64,000 nucleotides of DNA, from assembly GCF_031846485.1 (NCBI RefSeq), contig NZ_JAVRHQ010000001.1:1-64000 (forward strand), written 5' to 3'. The notes under the pieces are model-generated. The model made no database searches. It was not told the DNA's origin and saw only the letters and a list, made by a program, of their open reading frames with translations. Position numbers and translations under genes: made by a program. Shown here piece by piece: positions 24,949-32,367 of this stretch (the stretch's first letter is position 1; every line of letters begins with the position of its first letter). This stretch comes from Autumnicola tepida (GTDB taxonomy: Bacteria > Bacteroidota > Bacteroidia > Flavobacteriales > Flavobacteriaceae).

Positions 24949-25881
24949 ATGGAAATACTGATTTACGGAATTGGAGGAGTTGGCGGTTATTTTGGAGGAA
25001 AACTTGCCAAAGCAGGTTTTGATGTAAGCATGGTCGCCCGAGGGGAACATCTTGAAGCCATCAGGCAAAACGGGCTGGAGGTAGAAAGCATTAATGGCAA
25101 TTTTACAGCCCGACCAAAAATGCTTACTGATGATGTTGCTGAAGTTCCCGTGCCCGAACTTGTGATTTTAGGGGTAAAGTCATGGCAGGTTCCCCAAGCG
25201 GCCAAAGCCATAAAACCACTGGTTGGTGAAAATACCATGGTGCTGCCCCTGCAAAACGGCGCCAGTAATATTGAAGCATTGCAGGAAGTGTTTCCCGGGA
25301 AGAACATCCTTGGCGGGCTTTGCCATATCATCAGTTTTATTGATGGCCCGGGAAAAATAAAGCATACCGCCCTGGAACCCGATATCATTTTTGGGGAATT
25401 GAACAATTCCAGGACAGACCGTATTCAGAAGGTAAAAACGATTTTCCATACGGCAGGCATCAGCAACCGCATCCCGGAAGATATTCAGCTGGAAATCTGG
25501 AAAAAGTTTTTATACATCACCACCTTTAGCGGCATTGGTGGCTTAACCCGTGTGCCGATCGATAAGATAAGAGAAAGTGAATATTTATACGATCTTATGC
25601 AGAAAACCGCGCAGGAAGTAAAAGCGGTGGCTAACGCGAAAGGGATTCCGCTAAAAGAAGAGCATATAGCAAAAGCTTTTGAGTTGGTAAATAGTCAGGC
25701 TAAAGGTACAACGGCCTCTACCCAGCGGGACCTCATGGCCGGGCGGCCTTCAGAACTGGAGAATTTTAACGGGTATATTGTAAAGGAGGCTGAAAAACAT
25801 CAAATTTCGACTCCCGTTAACGGAATGTTGTACGAACTCCTGCTGCCCATGGAAAAAGAGGCTCGAAAAAGCAGGAATTGA
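24949..25881 (+). CDS. panE: Ketopantoate reductase family protein
   Basis: NADPH-dependent reductase of the PanE/ApbA family, which makes pantoate for coenzyme A. The 310 residues begin with the Rossmann motif GIGGVGGYFGGKLA, and contain VKSWQVPQAAKAI and the C-terminal catalytic part (KKFLYITTFSGIGGLT; STQRDLMAGRPSELENFNG). The family includes paralogs with other 2-oxo acid substrates, so the pathway role is likely but not certain. The start is set by the promoter just upstream. Confidence 0.87.
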   Translation: MEILIYGIGGVGGYFGGKLAKAGFDVSMVARGEHLEAIRQNGLEVESINGNFTARPKMLTDDVAEVPVPELVILGVKSWQVPQAAKAIKPLVGENTMVLPLQNGASNIEALQEVFPGKNILGGLCHIISFIDGPGKIKHTALEPDIIFGELNNSRTDRIQKVKTIFHTAGISNRIPEDIQLEIWKKFLYITTFSGIGGLTRVPIDKIRESEYLYDLMQKTAQEVKAVANAKGIPLKEEHIAKAFELVNSQAKGTTASTQRDLMAGRPSELENFNGYIVKEAEKHQISTPVNGMLYELLLPMEKEARKSRN

Positions 25882-25916
25882 TTTTCCCGCACATTATCCC
25901 AAGAAGTTTAAAATTG

Positions 25917-25924
25917 TAAATTTG
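25917..25924 (+). promoter_or_regulatory. Probable -7 box of the leuS promoter
   Basis: TAAATTTG matches TAnnTTTG 57 bp before the leuS ATG. The -33 element is unclear. The leader that follows contains a REP-like hairpin. Confidence 0.5.
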
Positions 25925-25941
25925 CAGGCATTAATGTGGTG

Positions 25942-25965
25942 TCGCCTCGAGCGCAGTCGAGAGGT
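25942..25965. repeat. REP-like hairpin in the leuS leader
   Basis: CTCGA (25946-25950) and TCGAG (25957-25961) enclose GCGCAG. The element TCGCCTCGAGCGCAGTCGAG is of a type I recognise as very frequent between genes in flavobacteria. It lies 17 bp before the leuS start codon and would fold in the mRNA leader. Confidence 0.65.
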
Positions 25966-25981
25966 ATAGAAAAATAAAGAA

Positions 25982-28840
25982 ATGAATTACAACTTCAACG
26001 AAATTGAAGCCAAGTGGCAAAAATACTGGGCCAAAAATCAAACTTTTAAAGCTCAAAATCCAGGATCCCCTAACTCCGAGAGCCTGGGAGCGCCTTACTA
26101 CGTGCTGGATATGTTCCCTTATCCTTCAGGAGCAGGGCTTCACGTGGGGCATCCGCTGGGCTATATTGCCAGCGATATCTACGCGCGTTACAAGGGGCAT
26201 AAGGGCTTTAACGTACTGCATCCACAAGGTTACGACAGTTTTGGGCTGCCGGCAGAGCAGTATGCTATTCAAACAGGCCAGCACCCCGCACTTACTACCG
26301 AAAATAACATAAAACGCTACCGGGAGCAGCTTGATAAAATTGGTTTTTCTTTCGACTGGAGCAGGGAAGTGCGCACCAGCAATCCCGAATATTATAAGTG
26401 GACGCAGTGGATTTTTATTCAGCTTTTTGAATCCTGGTACGATTACGATCAGGGGAAATCCCGCGCCATTTCTGAGCTGGAAGAGATTTTTTCTGCGGAA
26501 GGGACTACCAGGGTGAAGGCAGCCTGTGATGATGATGTTGAAGGTTTTTCTGCGGAAGAGTGGAACGCTTTTTCTTCTGAAGAAAAACAGAAGCAGCTGC
26601 TTAAATACCGCCTTACCTACCTGGCTGAAACCGAAGTGAACTGGTGCCCGCAACTGGGAACAGTCCTGGCAAACGACGAGATTGTAAACGGGGTTTCCGA
26701 ACGTGGCGGCTATCCGGTGGTCCGCAAAAAAATGACGCAGTGGAGCATGCGAATCTCCGCTTTTGCTGAACGCCTTCTCCAGGATCTTGACCAAATCGAC
26801 TGGACCGAAAGCTTAAAGGAAAGCCAGCGTAACTGGATTGGCAAATCTGTTGGGGCACAAATAACATTCAAAATTCAAAATTCTGAATTCGAAATTCCTG
26901 TTTTTTCCACCCGTCCCGATACCATTTTCGGAGTGACTTTTATGACCCTTGCGCCGGAACATGAACTGGTGCGGAAAATAACCACTCCTGAACAAAAGGA
27001 AGAAGTAGAGACCTATATCGCTGCAAGCGCAAAGCGAAGTGAACGGGAGCGAATGGCCGATGTTAAAAGCATTAGCGGCGCTTTTACCGGTGCTTATGCC
27101 GAGCATCCGTTTACCAAAGAACCTGTTCCTATCTGGATTGGCGATTATGTACTGGCCGGCTACGGGACGGGAGCGGTAATGGCCGTGCCTTGCGGGGACC
27201 AGCGGGATTACGATTTTGCCAAGCATTTTGATCTGCCAATAACCAACATTTTTGAAAACGCCGATATTTCTGAAGAAGCTTTTTCAGGAAAAGAAGGAAC
27301 GGTAATCGTGAACTCCGATTTTCTTAGCGGACTTGAATATAAGGAGGCGCTTCAGAAAGTGATCCTGGAACTTGAAAAAAACGGCAATGGCTATGGGAAA
27401 ACAAATTATCGCCTGCGCGATGCCGTTTTTAGCCGGCAAAGGTACTGGGGAGAACCTTTTCCGGTTTATTACGTAAACGGAATGCCGCAAATGATAGATG
27501 CAAAGTATTTGCCATTGAGGCTTCCCGAAGTTGAAAAATATTTACCTACTGAAACAGGCGAACCACCTTTGGGGAATTCTACCGACTGGGCCTGGGACAC
27601 AGAAAATAATAAAGTAGTTCCTAATACCCAAATTGACGAGGAGACTATTTTTCGTCTGGAGCTTAATACTATGCCCGGTTGGGCGGGAAGCTCCTGGTAT
27701 CTTTTCAGGTATATGGATCCGCATAATGAGGAGACCTTTGTCTCTAAGGAAGCGCAGGAATACTGGAAAAATGTTGATTTATATATTGGCGGGAGCGAAC
27801 ATGCCACAGGACATTTATTGTATTCCCGTTTCTGGACCAAATTTTTAAAGGACCGCGGTTATCTTAATGTTGAAGAACCTTTTAAGAAACTGATCAACCA
27901 GGGGATGATTTTGGGGACCAGCGCTTTTGTTTACAGGCTGGAAGGAGAAAATGTACTCTTATCTAAGAACCTTGTTGGCAACAATAAAGTGCAGCCTATA
28001 CACGCCGATGTTTCGCTGATAAATGCTTCAGATGAACTGGATATTGAAGGCTTTAAAAAATGGCGCCCGGAATTTAAGGATGCCAAATTCGTTACTGAAG
28101 AAGACGGAATGTATAAAGTGGGCCGCGAGGTCGAAAAAATGTCCAAGTCCAAATACAACGTGGTAAATCCGGACGATATTTGTGAAAATTACGGTGCCGA
28201 TACTTTAAGGATGTACGAGATGTTCCTAGGGCCGCTTGAACAGGCCAAACCCTGGAATACTGCCGGAATCACAGGGGTGCATAATTTCCTAAAAAAACTT
28301 TGGAAGCTTTATCATTCCTCCCCCAGCCCCTCCGAAGGAGGGGAGAAGTCCTTCTTCGTATCAGAAGAGCCGGCATCCAAAGATTCCATGAAATCACTGC
28401 ATAAAACCATCAAAAAAGTGACTGAAGATATTGAAAATTTCAGCTTTAATACTTCGGTTTCCACCTTTATGATTTGTGTGAATGAGCTTTCCGCTCAAAA
28501 TTGCAACAGCAGGGAAGTTTTAGAACCTTTAGCGGTATTAATTGCGCCTTACGCACCGCATATCGCGGAAGAATTGTGGGAGAAACTAGGCCATTCAGAG
28601 TCTGTGGCTACCGCTGCTTACCCGGTTTATGAGGAGAAATACCTGGTAGAGAGTACCAAAAATTATCCTGTTTCCTTTAATGGGAAAATGCGCTTTACAA
28701 TGGAATTGTCTCTGGAACTCACCAAAGATGAAATTGAGAAAACCGTTCTTGCTGATGAAAGAACAAAAGATCATATATCCGGTAAGGCCCCTAAAAAAGT
28801 GATTGTTGTGCCGGGTAAAATAGTTAATATTGTTATTTAA
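25982..28840 (+). CDS. leuS: Leucyl-tRNA synthetase
   Basis: Class I synthetase charging tRNA-Leu. The 952-residue protein has the HIGH-type motif HVGHPLGY after FPYPSGAGL (about residues 44-60), the editing (CP1) domain, and the KMSKS loop EKMSKSKYN (about 718-726). An anticodon-binding domain and a C-terminal domain follow. Around residues 781-792 the sequence reads SSPSPSEGGEKS, a low-complexity insert produced by a REP-like palindrome in the gene (28319-28344). The frame stays open through it, between the catalytic core and the anticodon-binding helices. Otherwise it is a normal housekeeping gene. Confidence 0.97.
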   Translation: MNYNFNEIEAKWQKYWAKNQTFKAQNPGSPNSESLGAPYYVLDMFPYPSGAGLHVGHPLGYIASDIYARYKGHKGFNVLHPQGYDSFGLPAEQYAIQTGQHPALTTENNIKRYREQLDKIGFSFDWSREVRTSNPEYYKWTQWIFIQLFESWYDYDQGKSRAISELEEIFSAEGTTRVKAACDDDVEGFSAEEWNAFSSEEKQKQLLKYRLTYLAETEVNWCPQLGTVLANDEIVNGVSERGGYPVVRKKMTQWSMRISAFAERLLQDLDQIDWTESLKESQRNWIGKSVGAQITFKIQNSEFEIPVFSTRPDTIFGVTFMTLAPEHELVRKITTPEQKEEVETYIAASAKRSERERMADVKSISGAFTGAYAEHPFTKEPVPIWIGDYVLAGYGTGAVMAVPCGDQRDYDFAKHFDLPITNIFENADISEEAFSGKEGTVIVNSDFLSGLEYKEALQKVILELEKNGNGYGKTNYRLRDAVFSRQRYWGEPFPVYYVNGMPQMIDAKYLPLRLPEVEKYLPTETGEPPLGNSTDWAWDTENNKVVPNTQIDEETIFRLELNTMPGWAGSSWYLFRYMDPHNEETFVSKEAQEYWKNVDLYIGGSEHATGHLLYSRFWTKFLKDRGYLNVEEPFKKLINQGMILGTSAFVYRLEGENVLLSKNLVGNNKVQPIHADVSLINASDELDIEGFKKWRPEFKDAKFVTEEDGMYKVGREVEKMSKSKYNVVNPDDICENYGADTLRMYEMFLGPLEQAKPWNTAGITGVHNFLKKLWKLYHSSPSPSEGGEKSFFVSEEPASKDSMKSLHKTIKKVTEDIENFSFNTSVSTFMICVNELSAQNCNSREVLEPLAVLIAPYAPHIAEELWEKLGHSESVATAAYPVYEEKYLVESTKNYPVSFNGKMRFTMELSLELTKDEIEKTVLADERTKDHISGKAPKKVIVVPGKIVNIVI
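28319..28344. repeat. REP-like palindrome inside leuS
   Basis: CCCCTCC (28327-28333) GAA GGAGGGG (28337-28343) forms a perfect 7-bp stem, preceded by CTCCCCCAG. The arrangement is the same as that of intergenic REP-like elements in this phylum, and a related one lies at 36829-36880. It is translated in frame as part of SSPSPSEGGEK. Confidence 0.8.
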
Positions 28841-28898
28841 CCCCCTTTAATTTTTGTTTTTAGATAAAAATTAATACAATTTTAAAAGCAAACCCCTT

Positions 28899-28943
28899 AA
28901 TTTGAATATTTTGGTTTATTATTGTGACTAAAATATTCAAATT
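28899..28943 (+). promoter_or_regulatory. 14-bp inverted repeat directly before ald
   Basis: AATTTGAATATTTT (28899-28912) and its exact reverse complement (28930-28943) flank a 17-nt spacer, and the right arm ends at the base before the ATG. A near-consensus -7 box TATTATTG (28917-28924) lies in the spacer. The layout suggests an operator, for instance for an Lrp/AsnC-type regulator as known for ald genes elsewhere, or an RNA hairpin at the start codon. Confidence 0.65.
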
Positions 28944-30044
28944 ATGAAAATTGGTGTACCTAAGGAAATTAAGAACAACGAGAGCCGTGTGGGAATGACC
29001 CCTGCGGGAGTGCTGGAGCTTGCTAAAAGAGGGCATGAGGTTTTTGTGCAGAGTACAGCAGGAGATAACAGCGGCTTTTTAGATGAAGATTACGCTGCTT
29101 CTGGGGCTGTTCTGCTACCTACAATTGAAGAATTGTATGCGAGGAGCGAAATGATCGTAAAGGTTAAGGAGCCTATAGAAAAGGAATATTCCCTTATTAA
29201 GGAAGACCAGGTGATTTTTACTTATTTTCATTTCGCATCCAATCGTGGTTTAACAGAAGCCATGATTCAGAATAAAGCGGTATGTATAGCTTACGAGACG
29301 GTGCAGGATGCTTTAGGAGGTTTGCCATTGCTTACTCCAATGTCTGAAGTTGCCGGGAGAATGGCTATCCAGCAGGGAGCAAAATATCTTGAAAAACCGG
29401 TGAAGGGGAAAGGGCTGCTTTTAGGCGGCGTGCCCGGGGTTCGGCCGGGAAAAGTGCTTATTCTTGGCGCAGGTACGGTTGGCATCCAGGCGGCTAAAAT
29501 GGCTGCGGGCCTTGGAGCGCAGGTAACGATTATGGATATTAGTATGGACCGCCTGAGGCATGTAAACAACATCATGCCCAGTCATGTGGTTACGGAATTT
29601 TCAAACGAATACAATATAAGGAAACACATCAAAACGCATGATCTTATTATTGGGGCGGTGTTGAATGCCGGCGCCAGGGCTCCAAAACTTATCAGCAGGG
29701 ACATGCTGAAGGAAATGGAGCCGGGAACAGTGATTGTGGATGTTGCGGTAGATCAAGGTGGTTGCATGGAAACTTCAAGGCCTACCAGCCATGAAAATCC
29801 TGTTTATATTATAGACGATGTGGTGCATTATTGCGTGGCCAATATGCCCGGGGCGGTGCCGCATACCTCTACGCTGGCGCTTACCAATGTTACGCTGCCT
29901 TATATTCTCAAGCTGGTGGAATCTGGCTGGAAAGATGCCTGTTCAAAAGATGCTGCCCTGGCCAAAGGATTGAATATCGTAAAAGGAAAAATAGTCTTCG
30001 CGCCTATTGCTGAAGCCTTCGGATGGGAAGAAGTCTTGGCTTAG
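28944..30044 (+). CDS. ald: Alanine dehydrogenase
   Basis: NAD-dependent interconversion of alanine with pyruvate and ammonia. The 366 residues match the AlaDH/PNT family: MKIGVPKEIKNNESRVGMTP at the N-terminus, a catalytic region around FTYFHFAS, the NAD-binding Rossmann motif GAGTVGIQAAKMA, and the NMPGAVPHTSTLALTN signature near the C-terminus. Length excludes the longer transhydrogenase alpha subunit. A 14-bp inverted repeat abuts the start codon, and a terminator follows. Confidence 0.95.
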   Translation: MKIGVPKEIKNNESRVGMTPAGVLELAKRGHEVFVQSTAGDNSGFLDEDYAASGAVLLPTIEELYARSEMIVKVKEPIEKEYSLIKEDQVIFTYFHFASNRGLTEAMIQNKAVCIAYETVQDALGGLPLLTPMSEVAGRMAIQQGAKYLEKPVKGKGLLLGGVPGVRPGKVLILGAGTVGIQAAKMAAGLGAQVTIMDISMDRLRHVNNIMPSHVVTEFSNEYNIRKHIKTHDLIIGAVLNAGARAPKLISRDMLKEMEPGTVIVDVAVDQGGCMETSRPTSHENPVYIIDDVVHYCVANMPGAVPHTSTLALTNVTLPYILKLVESGWKDACSKDAALAKGLNIVKGKIVFAPIAEAFGWEEVLA

Positions 30045-30067
30045 GTTCCAATTGTTTTTTAGCTGTT

Positions 30068-30100
30068 AAACCCTGGATCTATTTTCAGGGTTTCGTTTTA
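30068..30100 (+). terminator. Terminator of ald
   Basis: Arms AAACCCTG (30068-30075) and CAGGGTTT (30086-30093) with a 10-nt loop, then a T-rich stretch. The rest of the gap to rimM shows nothing recognisable. Confidence 0.8.
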
Positions 30101-30267
30101 TAAAGCCTGACCTGAGTAGCTACTATTTAATTTCGTGCAGAATGAGGTATCAATACAATAAATAGTTAGTGGAGACTCTAAGATCTTCTGTGAGCCGAAG
30201 GAGACAAGCTGAAAAACTGAGAACTATTATAACCGACGAAAGAAAACCCGCAACTGGTTTCTTTAAA

Positions 30268-30795
30268 TTAGCCGAGATAAAGGTCCACCAAACCTTCAGG
30301 AGTATCGAGGTAGATGGTTTTATTCTTTTTGTCTAATTTTTCTATAAACTCATCATTCATGGGAATAAGAATTTCCCTGCCGTCTTTTGTAATTTCGAAA
30401 AGAGCCTGGGCGGTAGAGTCGTTTACCGAGGTCACCTGGCCAATATTGCCGTGCTGGGCATCCATTACCGTAAAGCCTATAATTTCATGAAAGTAGAACT
30501 GGTTTTCTCCCAGTTTGGGCAGCATGGTTAATGGGAGGTAAAGTTCGCATCCAATAATATCTTCGGCATCATCTTCTGTATCTATATCTTCAAATTTTGC
30601 GCGAAGAAGCGTGCTTTTATGCAGGCTGCTTTTTTCAATAAAAAATGGAACCAGGTTATCGTTGTATTCAACGAAAACTGATTCCATTTCTGTGTAAGTT
30701 TCAGGTTCATCGGTGTCTAATTTTATAAGCACCTCCCCTTTAAAGCTAAATTTGCTAACGATTTTACCTAAATAGAAACACTCCTCTTTAGTCAT
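30268..30795 (-). CDS. rimM: Ribosome maturation factor RimM
   Basis: Assists assembly of the 30S head and binds S19. The 175 residues show an N-terminal RimM beta-barrel (YLGKIVSKFSFKGEVLIKLDTD) and a C-terminal PRC-barrel domain (FYFHEIIGFTVMD, and ILIPMNDEFIEKLD). It is 14 bp downstream of rpsP, the classical partner. The trmD and rplS genes that often follow in other bacteria are absent here. Confidence 0.95.
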   Translation of the reverse strand: MTKEECFYLGKIVSKFSFKGEVLIKLDTDEPETYTEMESVFVEYNDNLVPFFIEKSSLHKSTLLRAKFEDIDTEDDAEDIIGCELYLPLTMLPKLGENQFYFHEIIGFTVMDAQHGNIGQVTSVNDSTAQALFEITKDGREILIPMNDEFIEKLDKKNKTIYLDTPEGLVDLYLG

Positions 30796-30809
30796 CGCCG
30801 CCGGTAGAA

Positions 30810-31397
30810 TTAAGCGTTCTTTTTCTCTTCTGTAGCTGCTTCGTCGGCAGTTTCAGTGTCCACTTCTTTTTCAACATTTGCTTCAGGCTCGCTTCCTTCA
30901 GTTACTGCAGCGCCTTCGTAGTTCTCGTCGGCAGCAGTTTCTTCTTCAGCACCTTTAGCTTCAGCTTCACGCTTTGCGTTTACTTCTTTTTCAGCCTCCA
31001 AGGCTTTCGCCCTGGCTGCTTGTTGTTCTTTGGTTAAATTTTCTCTTTTGGCGTTAATTTTGCCTTCTTTTTCCTCTAACCAGGCCTGGAATTTCTTCTC
31101 GGCCTCTTCTTCGGTCAAAGCGCCTTTTCTAACTCCAACAGCAAGATGTTTTTTAAGCAAAGCACCTTTGTAAGAAAGGATAGCACGGGCAGTATCTGTA
31201 GGCTGCGCTCCGTTCTGTAACCATTTAACCGCACCGTCTACATCTAATTCGATAGTTGCAGGATTGGTGTTTGGATTGTAAATACCAATTTTATCAAGAT
31301 ATTTACCATCTCTTTTTGCACGCGAATCTGCGGCAACAATCCAGTAAAAAGGTTTTCCCTTTTTACCGTGTCTTTGTAATCTTATTTTTACAGGCAT
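30810..31397 (-). CDS. rpsP: 30S ribosomal protein S16 with long acidic C-terminal extension
   Basis: I start at the ATG giving MPVKIRLQRHGKKGKPFYWI (31397). A longer frame would begin upstream of the promoter -7 box. Residues 1-80 are a standard S16. The following part up to 195 is an extension: first a basic helix (FQAWLEEKEGKINAKRENL), then a Glu/Ala-rich low-complexity tail. S16 is usually 80-90 residues long, though extended forms are known in Bacteroidota. The tail probably projects from the small subunit. It is cotranscribed with rimM. Confidence 0.95.
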   Translation of the reverse strand: MPVKIRLQRHGKKGKPFYWIVAADSRAKRDGKYLDKIGIYNPNTNPATIELDVDGAVKWLQNGAQPTDTARAILSYKGALLKKHLAVGVRKGALTEEEAEKKFQAWLEEKEGKINAKRENLTKEQQAARAKALEAEKEVNAKREAEAKGAEEETAADENYEGAAVTEGSEPEANVEKEVDTETADEAATEEKKNA

Positions 31398-31443
31398 AAA
31401 AATTAATTTGTGGGGTTCCCGACCCCTGTTATTAATAAGGCTG

Positions 31444-31472
31444 CAAAGATACATCATTTTTCTAATTTACAA
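31444..31472 (-). promoter_or_regulatory. Promoter of rpsP-rimM
   Basis: On the minus strand TTG (31472-31470), 18 bp, TATCTTTG (31451-31444), a near-ideal Bacteroidota promoter. Transcription would begin near 31438, leaving a leader of about 40 nt before rpsP. Confidence 0.8.
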
Positions 31473-31674
31473 GTTTTTACAGGATTAAAATTTTGAGTTA
31501 ACTGCCTTTAAATTTCACGCCAAAGTGATCTTCAGAATATAATATTTAGGAGGTTTTTAGGGAAAGAAACGGCTGCGCTGTTAAAAGCAGTTAATTAGTG
31601 CTAAACCCTGTTAAATAGGTTGTTATCAGAAGATGTGGACTGTATATTAGTGGAAACAAAAACAAAAAACAGCT

Positions 31675-32124
31675 ATGAGTTATTCTAAAGATGTTGCCAA
31701 GAAGCTGAATGAACTTTTGGAAAAAAGTTATGATGCGGAAAAGGGTTTTAAATTTGCTGCGGAAAATGTGAAGAATGCAGAACTAAAGTCTTTTTTTAAA
31801 GCAAAGGCACAGGAAAGATATGATTTTGGGCATGAGCTAAAGGCCGAAATTGCCAAATTTGGGGAAGAACCTGATAAGGGATCTGATATTGCAGGAGATG
31901 TTCACAGAACGTGGATGAACCTAAAAACCAAATTGTCCTCAGATAAGGAAGAAGCCGTTCTTGAAGAAGCAGAACGCGGAGAAAAGGCGGCTGTGGAAGA
32001 TTACGAAGATATTCTTAAGGATTCCAGTATCCCTGCTTCTACGGGGAACATTCTTATGAAGCAGAAAAATGCCATCGTGGAATCTCTAAACAAAGTAAAG
32101 ATCCTCGAGAAGCAATTCGATTAA
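31675..32124 (+). CDS. DUF2383/PA2169-type four-helix-bundle protein
   Basis: 149 residues, entirely helical by pattern and rich in Lys/Glu, with the ferritin-like spacing of Glu and His residues (NAELKSFFKAKAQERYDFGHEL and EEAERGEKAAVEDYEDIL, each read in parts). The family is often induced under stress. Metal binding is possible but not shown here. It is monocistronic with its own terminator. Confidence 0.85.
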   Translation: MSYSKDVAKKLNELLEKSYDAEKGFKFAAENVKNAELKSFFKAKAQERYDFGHELKAEIAKFGEEPDKGSDIAGDVHRTWMNLKTKLSSDKEEAVLEEAERGEKAAVEDYEDILKDSSIPASTGNILMKQKNAIVESLNKVKILEKQFD

Positions 32125-32187
32125 AGACCTAAAAAGATACGAACAAATGTTTGACTGAAGTAGTAGTAGTTTAAGTGTTCGTATCAG

Positions 32188-32235
32188 GCCTCACAAAGAA
32201 GTACCATCTGGACACTGTTTGTGAGGCTTTTTTTA
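32188..32235 (+). terminator. Terminator of the four-helix-bundle gene
   Basis: Perfect 10-bp arms GCCTCACAAA (32188-32197) and TTTGTGAGGC (32218-32227), 20-nt loop, then seven T residues. Confidence 0.85.
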
Positions 32236-32367
32236 TGCGCGAAAACTGGTTAATAAATCCTTAAAATTTTGTTTTAGCAAAAGTCATTTTATCGCTAATT
32301 TAGCGGCACTTGCTGAAGCAGATTTTTTGCTTCGGAAATAACCTTCCAGGATTTAAACCAATTTTAC

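Noticed and set aside
31398..31457. Longer N-terminus for rpsP
   Set aside because: It would start upstream of the strong promoter -7 box at 31444-31451 and precede the universal S16 N-terminus MPVKIRL.
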